Virus record (IMG/VR): IMGVR_UViG_3300008448_008532
Coordinates: 1 to 21,335 of that record
Length of the DNA: 21,335 nucleotides
Strand: one strand, 5' to 3'
Source: a virus
In this document: positions 14,152-20,209 of the stretch, in pieces
Position numbering within the stretch: the stretch's first letter is position 1
Layout: every line of letters starts with the position of its first letter
Notes under the pieces: generated by a model
Told to the model about the DNA's origin: nothing
What the model saw: the letters and a program-made list of their open reading frames with translations, nothing else
The model's database searches: none
Program-made: the position numbers and the translations under genes

Positions 14152-15120
14152 CTACTCTGATTTTTGAGTTCCTTCGTAGATGTCTTTGACGACATTAGCC
14201 CATATTCTCGGTGTATGTGTGAGTGGTTGATACCCACCAGCACCACCAATCAATACACGCCCATCGGCAAACTTGTTTGCTAGTTCAGCAATTACTTTTG
14301 AAGCATAAGCGTAGCCATCGTAGGTATATTTCAACCCCCAATGCTCTTCCTCATGTCCATCAGCACCAGTAGCAAGCAAGATTACATCTGGCTTATACTC
14401 GGCAACTTTCTTAGCAATCTCATCAATTGCCCATTTGAACGCTTGGTCGCCCTCGCCTTGCTGTAAGCAGTAGTTATACCAGTGTTGCTCGTCATTTTGA
14501 TAGATGTAATTGCCATCTACTCCAGCCTCACGAAGCCATGTGTCTGAGTGAGTTGGGTAGATTCCGTGTCCGTGGATACTGAAAGTTGGAATATCGGTAT
14601 CCGCAAGTAGGTTCTGCACTCCATCACCAGCATTCACATCCCAGTCGATGTAAACAACTTTGAGCCCATTCTGCACGAAATTTTTGGCAGCCCAGGCAAA
14701 ATCGTTGAACACGCAGAAGCCCTCGCTCCATCCGTATTGAGCGTGGTGCTTTGCTCCCTGTGGATTGAAGCCAACTTGAGTTTCACCAGCGAGTATCTTC
14801 TCAACCAGTCTTACTGTTCCAGAAAACATCTGACCAGCGGTATGCCCCATCTCAGGCTTGAAGCCAAGCCAGTCATAAGACCTACCCTCATCAATAACCT
14901 CTGAAACATAGTTAGGGTCGTGGATAGATTCAATCTTCTCTCTGTCCCCATCTTTGAATTCAGGTTCAATGATTTCAACATTGTCCGCACCCACTTCATC
15001 TACCAAGTAATCGGTAGCAATCTTGGCACGGATAGGCTTGGTTGGATGTGAGCCATCTCCCGAACCTAAATTCCAGTTCAGGTAGTCGTCGCTATATGCG
15101 ATAGTTAGTTTCTTTGTCAT
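14152..15120 (-). CDS. Histone-deacetylase-family protein with a changed zinc ligand
   Basis: The 322-residue protein is a full-length member of the HDAC/AcuC/polyamine-deacetylase fold, zinc enzymes that remove acetyl groups from lysine or amines. It has the paired His (H125-H126 in GAKHHAQ), GFCVFND (134-140), the metal loop YIDWDVNAGDG (157-167), GADGHEE with D254, and GGAGGY with catalytic Y297. In the family the metal loop reads D-x-H-H-G: the zinc ligand His is here N163, followed by A164. So the metal set would be D161, N163, D254. It may use another metal, act on another substrate, or only bind. The gene has its own TTGACA promoter and AAAGGAG site and lies after a terminator, as an independent unit. 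Probably of host origin. Confidence 0.85.
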   Translation of the reverse strand: MTKKLTIAYSDDYLNWNLGSGDGSHPTKPIRAKIATDYLVDEVGADNVEIIEPEFKDGDREKIESIHDPNYVSEVIDEGRSYDWLGFKPEMGHTAGQMFSGTVRLVEKILAGETQVGFNPQGAKHHAQYGWSEGFCVFNDFAWAAKNFVQNGLKVVYIDWDVNAGDGVQNLLADTDIPTFSIHGHGIYPTHSDTWLREAGVDGNYIYQNDEQHWYNYCLQQGEGDQAFKWAIDEIAKKVAEYKPDVILLATGADGHEEEHWGLKYTYDGYAYASKVIAELANKFADGRVLIGGAGGYQPLTHTPRIWANVVKDIYEGTQKSE

Positions 15121-15147
15121 TTCTTCTCCTTTGTCGCTAACTAGATA

Positions 15148-15176
15148 ATGTTACCAATTTGTTATAATCCTGTCAA
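15148..15176 (-). promoter_or_regulatory. Promoter of the deacetylase-fold gene
   Basis: TTGACA (15176-15171), a 17-base spacer and TAACAT (15153-15148) on the minus strand, then AAAGGAG about seven bases before the ATG at 15120. Confidence 0.65.
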
Positions 15177-15192
15177 GCATAAGCCGTATGCT

Positions 15193-15222
15193 AAAAACCC
15201 TGCTTGCGAGGGGCAAACAGGG
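15193..15222 (-). terminator. Terminator after the gene at 15248
   Basis: On the minus strand CCCTGTTTGC pairs with GCAAGCAGGG (one G-U pair) around a five-base loop, followed by five T. It isolates the deacetylase-fold gene from the unit upstream. Confidence 0.85.
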
Positions 15223-15247
15223 CTTTTAGGGTCTTTTATAGAGTTTT

Positions 15248-15484
15248 TTACGCCTCTGGGCGTTCAATGTCCTCTACAAGCGTTTCTGGCTCATTTTGTG
15301 CGTTTTCGGCTTTGAGCGTTTCAAGCAATTCCTCTGCTGACACAATCCAAGTCGTGTATAGCAATTTATCTACGCCTGAGTATGATTCATCGTGTTTCAG
15401 ATTTAGTTGCCTCAAAGCAAACTCGGTAAGCCCTACGGCAAACTGTAACTGCTCTTCGCTAATTGAAATTAGTTTCTTTGACAT
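15248..15484 (-). CDS. Small acidic protein of unknown function
   Basis: The 78-residue protein (MSKKLISISEEQLQFAVGL...) is mainly helical and acidic, with a charged tail (LVEDIERPEA). No family is recognised. AAAGGA precedes the ATG by about nine bases. It ends its unit at a strong terminator, and has a promoter of its own (15532-15561) loaded with palindromes, so it appears tightly controlled. Confidence 0.65.
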   Translation of the reverse strand: MSKKLISISEEQLQFAVGLTEFALRQLNLKHDESYSGVDKLLYTTWIVSAEELLETLKAENAQNEPETLVEDIERPEA

Positions 15485-15486
15485 TT

Positions 15487-15666
15487 CTAGTGTCCTTTCG
15501 TCTTTAGGTGTTGTATCTTTACAACAAGATAATCATAGGCATATCCTATGACATTTGTCAAATACCTTTTTCGGTGTTTCTTGCGTGGAAACTTAGTTGA
15601 TTGCCACTGAGCCCAGTGAGCAACTTTAAATGCTATTCCACTAATCCAGTGTAGTAGGCGGTACAT
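15487..15666 (-). CDS. Small basic protein, possible gene
   Basis: This frame codes for 59 residues (MYRLLHWISGIAFKVAHWAQW...). The first half is aromatic and hydrophobic; the middle is basic (FPRKKHRKRY). GGGAG lies seven bases before the ATG at 15666, and the frame overlaps the end of the gene at 15641 by 26 bases. The promoter of the next gene lies inside its last third, which is unusual, so it may be a decayed or spurious frame. A longer reading from 15765 lies wholly inside the neighbouring gene and is rejected. Confidence 0.45.
   Translation of the reverse strand: MYRLLHWISGIAFKVAHWAQWQSTKFPRKKHRKRYLTNVIGYAYDYLVVKIQHLKTKGH
15509..15526. promoter_or_regulatory. TGTTGT/ACAACA palindrome in the leader of the gene at 15484
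   Basis: TGTTGT, a six-base loop and ACAACA form a perfect 6-bp hairpin about 25 bases before the start codon, in the predicted untranslated leader. Confidence 0.45.
15532..15561 (-). promoter_or_regulatory. Promoter with two overlapping palindromes
   Basis: TTGACA (15561-15556) and TATGAT (15537-15532) are 18 bases apart. The -35 box is part of TGACAAATGTCA, a palindrome shared with two other loci. The spacer and the -10 box overlap CATAGG/CCTATG (15534-15550). A repressor bound to either would block the polymerase. Confidence 0.55.
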
Positions 15667-15889
15667 CTTCTTCTCCCTTTTCAAGTTGTTCAATAAGCCA
15701 ATCAATGTCAATGAAGCCACAGTTCCCGTGTTCAAAAAATCTTTTCTTAGGGTCTGGGTAAGCAACTTCCATTTGCTCGTATGTCATGTCAACACACTCG
15801 CATCGGTAAGACTTGATTACATCAACTAATCTTTGTCTTTCTTCTGCTTTGCCATCTTGCTTTCCGTAATCATAAGCATCTATGCTCAT
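15641..15889 (-). CDS. Small Cys-containing protein of unknown function
   Basis: The 82-residue protein begins MSIDAYDYGKQDGKAEERQR and has a region with CECVDM (C50? and C52 by count from the start), HGNCGF, and an acidic end (QLEKGEEDVPP). The Cys and His could bind zinc. No family is recognised. The ATG at 15889 has only a weak ribosome site. It follows the prepilin-peptidase-like gene at 48 bases. Confidence 0.6.
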   Translation of the reverse strand: MSIDAYDYGKQDGKAEERQRLVDVIKSYRCECVDMTYEQMEVAYPDPKKRFFEHGNCGFIDIDWLIEQLEKGEEDVPPTTLD

Positions 15890-15937
15890 TTAAATTCACT
15901 CGCTTTTCTTTTTCTCTTGACACTCTCTTACAGACTA

Positions 15938-16420
15938 CTACTTTGTGAATAGCACCAGCAAATGAGTAATGTAAACAAGATAAGTAATAACTCCTAAACG
16001 GATAGTGTAACTGATAGTGTCTGGGTATCTCTTTCTAAAAGCAAGCACCGCAGTAACTACTAGACCAATGAATAGTGCAATTACTAGAATAGTAAGCCAA
16101 ACCCATAGGCTCTTCCAAGATAAAGTCAGACCCATCAAAACAATAAGTTTGACATCGCCCATACCAATAGCATCGGTCCTGATATTAAATATAGTTAGCC
16201 CAACTAATAGCGGTAGTCCAATAGCAAGTGGTAGCACTAAAGCATTTAGCCAATCTCCAGATAGAGCGGTATAAGCAATGGCAGACACTAACCACACTAG
16301 GTAGCCTGGAAAAACAATAGAGTTCTTTAGTCTGCTCTCGCGAATATCGGTGATTAGCAACGGGATGCTTACAACAAGTAAGTAAGCAATCGGTAGTAAT
16401 AGAATTGTTTGTAAATTCAT
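15938..16420 (-). CDS. Prepilin-peptidase-like membrane aspartyl protease (A24 family)
   Basis: The 160-residue protein has five to six hydrophobic segments and both catalytic Asp motifs of A24 peptidases: D25 in TDIRESRLKN (D-x7-N pattern after the first helix) and D89 in GMGDVKL (G-x-GD). These enzymes cut the leader from type IV pilins and Tad/Flp pilins in the membrane. The N-terminal methyltransferase domain of the larger enzymes is absent, as in TadV/CpaA-type short forms. A phage copy is unusual: it might alter host pili, act on a phage-made prepilin-like protein (none is seen in the window), or have a new substrate. Only a weak ribosome site (AGAAAGA) precedes the ATG. Confidence 0.78.
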   Translation of the reverse strand: MNLQTILLLPIAYLLVVSIPLLITDIRESRLKNSIVFPGYLVWLVSAIAYTALSGDWLNALVLPLAIGLPLLVGLTIFNIRTDAIGMGDVKLIVLMGLTLSWKSLWVWLTILVIALFIGLVVTAVLAFRKRYPDTISYTIRLGVITYLVYITHLLVLFTK

Positions 16421-16455
16421 TTGTCTTTCTGTCTTTCTTTTTTATTGGCGGTTGG

Positions 16456-16785
16456 CTATAAACCAATCACATATTCTGGTCCGTATAGTTGCGTACCGAG
16501 AAGTTTTCCTAGTTCAGCATATACAAGTTCGTATAGCAATCCGTATCTAGAATCAAAGTTTGCTTGCTTTGACCCTGCACGATGAAAATACTCAAAAGCG
16601 AAGAATAGATTTAGAAGTCTAGGCAAGTCGAACTGCTCTGATGCTAGGTACTCATTGATGTCAATGTCACCCTCTTCAGTCTGTTGAACGAAGTTCTTAC
16701 CCTCTTTTTCAATAAGAGCGTGTAAATCGTTAGGGGACATTTGAGAAATGTCTGTCGGCACTGGTTGTGCTTTGTCTTCAGCCAT
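16456..16785 (-). CDS. Acidic protein of unknown function
   Basis: The 109-residue protein (MAEDKAQPVPTDISQMSPND...) is acidic in its first half and has an aromatic helix region (LPRLLNLFFAFEYFHRAG) and ends YGPEYVIGL. No family is recognised. Two ATG codons are adjacent; I choose the second because AAGGA lies six bases before it and only three before the first. It follows the zinc protein gene after 47 bases that hold a TATAAT box. Confidence 0.65.
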   Translation of the reverse strand: MAEDKAQPVPTDISQMSPNDLHALIEKEGKNFVQQTEEGDIDINEYLASEQFDLPRLLNLFFAFEYFHRAGSKQANFDSRYGLLYELVYAELGKLLGTQLYGPEYVIGL

Positions 16786-16810
16786 CATAATCCTTACTGT
16801 AAGTATTCCA

Positions 16811-16816
16811 ATTATA
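16811..16816 (-). promoter_or_regulatory. Possible -10 box before the gene at 16785
   Basis: A perfect TATAAT stands 25 bases before the start codon on the minus strand, without a recognisable -35 box. Confidence 0.4.
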
Positions 16817-16832
16817 ACCTAAGCCAAAACTC

Positions 16833-17657
16833 TTATCTTGTAGTCCAATTTACATCTGGATAATTACGCTTGTTCTTTTTGATTTGAGCATCGGCTTTGG
16901 CTTGGATTAGAATTCTCTGCTCCTCAACCGAAGTTCCTCGCTTGTGTGCCAAAGCAACCAAGATGGTGTCAAGTGACTCTTGGCTACGCTCAATCTCTTC
17001 AGGTGTGCGACCCATGCTTTGAATACCAACTAGCATATTGACGGCAATTGACTGAGCAGTACGCTCTGCCTTGACCTCAGTCTTGTATCTGCTAAATGCG
17101 TATTCAAGCACTACTAGCGGTGTGCCATCTGGATTCCAGATACCAGTCTTCAAACGCTTAGCCTCAATCTCAGCCTTACGAACCTGACGAAGACGGCGTG
17201 CCTCTACTACCTCTGGGTCTTCCAACTCGCATTGTCTGAGGAAGTAAGCAGATGGGGCGTGAGCATAGCAAACAGTACAGGCTTTCTCGCCAGCAAGAAA
17301 CGCAATCTCAAGTTCATCTCGACCTGACATCTCGGTAAGCCAAACATACTGAGTAGTAGGAAAGCAGGTTCCGCAATTACGACTCTTGTGAATGTGCCCA
17401 TTGCTATTCCGCACAAGGTAGGCACGGGACCATCCTGTGTAGAGTGCCTTGAGGGCTGCCAGTTTTTCCTTGTCGACGGCAAGTTCTTTTTCGAGAGCAT
17501 CTCGTTTGATTTCTTTTTGCTCCACTTCTTTGCCCATCCAAGAGTGCTTCTTGTTGTACTCGATTGACTGATTCAGTGAGTGGATGCTTATGTTCTTTGA
17601 CTCAATAGACGCAAGTAGTTCTGCGATTTGTGTGTCAATAATAATCGGTGTAGTCAT
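16833..17657 (-). CDS. Coiled-coil protein with a zinc-binding HIH/CxxC-CxxC domain
   Basis: The 274-residue protein has a charged coiled coil (about 10-72), then a zinc domain with HIH (88-90), C95-x2-C98 and C127-x2-C130, linked by TTQYVWLTEMSG, and a long helical, basic C-terminal part. This domain pattern is familiar from hypothetical proteins of many actinophages, supporting the host assignment, but its role is not known to me; binding nucleic acid is plausible. Its ATG overlaps the TAA of the membrane protein gene upstream (TAATG), so both are made together. Confidence 0.75.
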   Translation of the reverse strand: MTTPIIIDTQIAELLASIESKNISIHSLNQSIEYNKKHSWMGKEVEQKEIKRDALEKELAVDKEKLAALKALYTGWSRAYLVRNSNGHIHKSRNCGTCFPTTQYVWLTEMSGRDELEIAFLAGEKACTVCYAHAPSAYFLRQCELEDPEVVEARRLRQVRKAEIEAKRLKTGIWNPDGTPLVVLEYAFSRYKTEVKAERTAQSIAVNMLVGIQSMGRTPEEIERSQESLDTILVALAHKRGTSVEEQRILIQAKADAQIKKNKRNYPDVNWTTR

Positions 17658-17866
17658 TATCTTCTGCTCCTGACATTTCTACGAAGAGCCAGTGGTCTGT
17701 TCTGCCAAGCAAAGATGAGCCCAGCAAAACCCCCAACTACAAGAGTGATTGATGATAGGAGTATGGCTAACTTATCGGCACTGATTGACAGTGTGCCAGC
17801 CTTGATACTGAGCCCCAAAGCAAGTAGCCCCAGTCCCAGTGGTATTGAAACAATCATTGTTTTCAT
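17657..17866 (-). CDS. Small two-helix membrane protein
   Basis: The 69-residue protein has two hydrophobic segments (about 3-20 and 33-53) and a strongly basic end (RPLALRRNVRSRR). This is a holin-like shape, and the gene lies one unit downstream of the NlpC/P60 hydrolase, so it is the better holin candidate in the window if that enzyme is the endolysin. AAAGGA lies six bases before the ATG. It is co-transcribed with the zinc protein (TAATG overlap). Confidence 0.65.
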   Translation of the reverse strand: MKTMIVSIPLGLGLLALGLSIKAGTLSISADKLAILLSSITLVVGGFAGLIFAWQNRPLALRRNVRSRR

Positions 17867-17900
17867 TTGAATCCTTTCGGTATGTATTCAATAACTAAAA

Positions 17901-17927
17901 CTTATAGGAATTTATTCCCATTGTCAA
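17901..17927 (-). promoter_or_regulatory. Promoter of the unit at 17866
   Basis: TTGACA (17927-17922) and TATAAG (17906-17901) are 15 bases apart, shorter than ideal. A GGGAATAAATTCC palindrome fills the spacer and could be an operator. Confidence 0.55.
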
Positions 17928-17935
17928 GTGGAAAC

Positions 17936-17959
17936 GCACAGAAAAAATGGCGGCCCAGG
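17936..17959 (-). repeat. Dispersed T-rich element, copy 2
   Basis: Minus strand reads CCTGGGCCGCC then ATTTTTTCTGTGC, differing from copy 1 (12214-12237) at only two positions in the shared stretch. Confidence 0.65.
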
Positions 17960-17989
17960 AAGGAGAAATCCCCGCCATTTCTGACGGGG
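17942..17989 (-). terminator. Terminator with a competing hairpin, after the NlpC/P60 gene
   Basis: On the minus strand AAATGGCGG (17980-17972) pairs with CCGCCATTT (17953-17945), ending in a T run: a nine-pair terminator. An upstream hairpin, CCCCG (17989-17985) with CGGGG (17974-17970), uses part of the same arm, so the two cannot form together, as in an attenuator. Confidence 0.75.
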
Positions 17990-18007
17990 AGTTCCTGAAG
18001 TTTATCT

Positions 18008-18589
18008 TTACGCAGTCGGTATTACCCGAACATAGATTATTCTGTTGTTTTCGTAATCGGAGAGTGGCTGTATGTGAGTTCCACCAAATCCACGATTGGC
18101 ATTTACTACCTTGTCCTTACCAATGTAAATAGCGGAGTGGTAGAAACTCTTAGAGCCACGATAGCCAAAGATTACTATATCTCCAACTTTTCGTTCTTTC
18201 TTAGATACTCTTTCACCAACATACGCTTGTGCTGTTGCTGAGTGTGGTACTTCTACACCCAGTTGCTCGTAAGCCCATCTGACCATCCCAGAGCAGTCCC
18301 ACCCATAAATAGATGAACCAGTCGGAACATAGGGGGTTTTACCTACTCGGTGTATTAATCGGATTACGACTTTATTCAGTTTTTTTCTATTTTCAATACT
18401 TTCCGCATACTTCGCAAACGAAGTGGATTTAGATATTACGGGGTTATTGAAAATGTTCTTTGATGCGACAATTTGTTGAGTTTCCACACTCCTTGTCACT
18501 TCATCTTTTGCTAACTGACTTGCTATTGCCGAAGATGATACACACCCATTGAGCAACAAAGCCATTGTTATTGTCAGCAACCATTTCAT
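18008..18589 (-). CDS. NlpC/P60 cell-wall hydrolase with a lipoprotein signal
   Basis: The 193-residue protein begins with a signal peptide ending in a lipobox (LLNGC, C16), so it should be exported and lipid-anchored. The C-terminal NlpC/P60 domain (about 72-190) has catalytic C99 in GWDCSGMVRWAYEQLG, H151 in FYHSAIYIG, and a polar third residue near N163/N165. These enzymes cut peptide bonds in peptidoglycan stems. Phage endolysins are rarely lipoproteins; other readings are a wall-remodelling protein or one that excludes other phages. It has its own promoter region with palindromes, and a terminator after it. A purine-rich stretch (AAGGAAAGG) lies somewhat far (about 11 bases) before the ATG. 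Confidence 0.85.
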   Translation of the reverse strand: MKWLLTITMALLLNGCVSSSAIASQLAKDEVTRSVETQQIVASKNIFNNPVISKSTSFAKYAESIENRKKLNKVVIRLIHRVGKTPYVPTGSSIYGWDCSGMVRWAYEQLGVEVPHSATAQAYVGERVSKKERKVGDIVIFGYRGSKSFYHSAIYIGKDKVVNANRGFGGTHIQPLSDYENNRIIYVRVIPTA

Positions 18590-18660
18590 TAGGCGACCTA
18601 CCTTTCCTTGTTAGTTAGTACTTGGTCGTTGTTTGTTTTGGTTCTCCCAATACATATTCA

Positions 18661-18702
18661 GTTATAGGTAATATTTTACCCACATAAATCGGTGTTTATG
18701 TG
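18661..18702. promoter_or_regulatory. Two adjacent palindromes at the NlpC/P60 promoter
   Basis: GGTAA/TTACC (18667-18680) abuts CACATAAA/TTTATGTG (18681-18702), an 8-bp perfect inverted repeat. TATAAC (minus, 18666-18661) would be the -10 box, and the palindromes cover the spacer and the -35 place, where no TTGACA is seen; regulation by a bound protein is likely. Confidence 0.55.
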
Positions 18703-18703
18703 T

Positions 18704-18731
18704 AAAAAGAGCCAGTTTAGACACTTGGCTC
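18704..18731 (-). terminator. Terminator after the Cro/CI-type gene
   Basis: GAGCCA and TGGCTC pair on the minus strand (18731-18709), followed by five T. It ends the regulator unit just before the palindromic promoter region of the NlpC/P60 gene. Confidence 0.8.
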
Positions 18732-18757
18732 AGGTGTTTGCTACTAAATAGCGGGGT

Positions 18758-19000
18758 TTACTGCCACATACCAAGTGCTTTCATCATCTCGTTTGGCGTG
18801 ACTTTGAGTTCTTGGCAGAGTTTTGCCATCATACCTGACGGCAACTGTCGTTGCTGATGGAAGTATCTACTTAGACTGCTTTTCTGCATTCCAGTAGCCA
18901 TCGCAAATTGGTTTAGAGATTTGTAGCCACGCTTTGTGTACATAGCAACAAACCAATCCCAACTAGCATCGGCGTTCTTTTTTGTCATATTTGCTCTCAC
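18758..19000 (-). CDS. Cro/CI-type (XRE) HTH regulator
   Basis: The 80-residue protein has a Cro/CI HTH: SLNQFAMATGMQKSSLSRYFHQQRQLPSGMMAKLCQELKVTPNEMMKAL (quoted here only to mark its two parts, about 28-47 and 48-76). Such proteins bind short operators as dimers and control phage or plasmid genes. I choose GTG at 19000, as AAAGGAGG lies seven bases before it; an ATG at 19039 overlapping the upstream stop (TAATG) would add 13 residues and is the alternative. It lies before a terminator and next to the palindromes at 18661-18702, which are candidate operators (inference). Confidence 0.78.
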   Translation of the reverse strand: MRANMTKKNADASWDWFVAMYTKRGYKSLNQFAMATGMQKSSLSRYFHQQRQLPSGMMAKLCQELKVTPNEMMKALGMWQ

Positions 19001-19038
19001 TTTTACCCCTCCTTTCGTGAGTTGTGTTTGCTCTTTCA

Positions 19039-19554
19039 TTAGCAAATCTCAAATCCACCAGAGTTCTCTAGGAACTCGGCAAACTCTTCTAAATCATCAA
19101 GGTCAAGTGAGTAGGAAGTTTCCCACGCATCTTTCTTACCTTCGCCATCGCAACCATTACACCAACCATGTGTGCGATTAGTTAGTGATGCCATCTCAGG
19201 TGAAAGTTCTCTAATCGGCATCTTGTGCTCTACGCCAAGTGCATCGGTACGAATACCAGTTCCTTGGCAGAGTTCGCAGTTAGGTCGTTCAAGTGATGCT
19301 AAACGAGAATTACGCTTTTCAATGTAATCCTTAGCCTCACCAGTTTTTAGTTGTTCTCTAATTCGGCGTGCTAGTTCCAAACTGCCAGCGTTGTTCAATC
19401 CATCGCCATCGTTGTAATGTCCAGATACTTCGCCAACTAGGTCGTTGAAGTTATCAACGCAGTAGTCCCAGAGTGGTCGCCAGCCCCAAACATTACGGCG
19501 GAAGTACTCGCCAGTTTCGTTCTTAGGGCTCTTGCCATATACATCCATACCCAT
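19039..19554 (-). CDS. MGMDVYG-family zinc protein, copy 1
   Basis: The 171-residue protein starts MGMDVYGKSP and has YFRRNVWGWRPLWDY, then C93-x2-C96 (CELCQGTG) and C132-x2-C135 (CNGCDGEG). The CxxCxGxG pairs resemble the zinc centre of DnaJ, and likely bind zinc. The end is helical and acidic (LDDLEEFAEFLENSGG). The family occurs widely in phages and bacteria without a known role. It is a paralogue of the next gene upstream. GGAG lies nine bases before the ATG; its promoter carries the 13-base palindrome. The TAA overlaps a possible start of the regulator gene. Confidence 0.75.
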   Translation of the reverse strand: MGMDVYGKSPKNETGEYFRRNVWGWRPLWDYCVDNFNDLVGEVSGHYNDGDGLNNAGSLELARRIREQLKTGEAKDYIEKRNSRLASLERPNCELCQGTGIRTDALGVEHKMPIRELSPEMASLTNRTHGWCNGCDGEGKKDAWETSYSLDLDDLEEFAEFLENSGGFEIC

Positions 19555-19598
19555 AGTATTTTCTCCAATCGTTTGTTGTTACCATTTGGTATATATGA

Positions 19599-19628
19599 AA
19601 TCTACACAACGGCACTGACATTTGTCAA
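19599..19628 (-). promoter_or_regulatory. Promoter of the MGMDVYG copy 1 gene
   Basis: TTGACA (19628-19623), 18 bases, and TAGATT (19604-19599). The -35 box is inside TGACAAATGTCA, the same palindrome as at 15549-15560 and 12566-12577. Confidence 0.5.
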
Positions 19629-19647
19629 GCGTGTCGCAAAAGATTTT

Positions 19648-20145
19648 TTACCAGTTTGCTCCACCTGAGTTTTTGAGAAACTCGGCGAACTCTTGGATAT
19701 CTTCTACTTCTAAGTAATAACTACTGTTGTTGGTCTTCCTTGAGCCAAACCCACCACAGCCATTGCAATATCCGTGTGTCCTACCAACTTGTTCGGCAAG
19801 CAGAGCCACTAACTCCATCTTGTCCATACCCTTTTCTTTTCCAAGTTCATCGGCACGAATACCAGTGCCAGCACAGATTTCACATACGACAGTTGGCTCT
19901 GCTTTTACAGTGAGCATAAAGTTATCGGCATATTTCTCGGCCTTGCCACTTGCGATGTCTTCAAACAGAGCATCGGCCAGTCTGCTTGCTTGGAGTTTAG
20001 TGAGTTTGCCATCAAGAAAGGCTTTCTCGTATTTGTTGTGATTTTCAAGAACATAGTTCTTCAGTGGAGTCCAGCCCCACACATTTCTACTGAACGACTC
20101 TCCTACGGCGTGAGTCGGCTTCAATCCATCAACAGTCGTGCCCAT
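19648..20145 (-). CDS. MGMDVYG-family zinc protein, copy 2
   Basis: The 165-residue protein (MGTTVDGLKP...) aligns without gaps to the first 28 residues of copy 1 (NVWGW[TR]PL at 21-28), and shares CEICAGTGIRAD (C88, C91), RTHGYCNGCGGFG (C127, C130) and the end EFAEFLKNSGG. I choose the second of two ATG codons (20145): the ribosome site AAAAGGAG abuts the first and is six bases from the second, and this start gives the gapless alignment. Its promoter is the best in the window. The two copies diverge strongly in the middle and may have different partners. Confidence 0.75.
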   Translation of the reverse strand: MGTTVDGLKPTHAVGESFSRNVWGWTPLKNYVLENHNKYEKAFLDGKLTKLQASRLADALFEDIASGKAEKYADNFMLTVKAEPTVVCEICAGTGIRADELGKEKGMDKMELVALLAEQVGRTHGYCNGCGGFGSRKTNNSSYYLEVEDIQEFAEFLKNSGGANW

Positions 20146-20180
20146 CGGCATCTCCTTTTGTCATTATCGTCTTGTGTTTT

Positions 20181-20209
20181 ATTGTAGGCGGCAGGTTTTT
20201 CCATGTCAA
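20181..20209 (-). promoter_or_regulatory. Strong promoter of the MGMDVYG copy 2 gene
   Basis: TTGACA (20209-20204), 17 bases, and TACAAT (20186-20181) form a near-consensus vegetative promoter on the minus strand, followed by AAAAGGAG before the ATG. Confidence 0.75.

Noticed and set aside
15667-15765. Longer N-terminus for the small basic protein
   Set aside because: It would lie fully inside the gene at 15641-15889, and a ribosome site supports the internal ATG at 15666.
15917-15922. Plus-strand TTGACA as a promoter
   Set aside because: No -10 box at a proper distance and no plus-strand gene follows.
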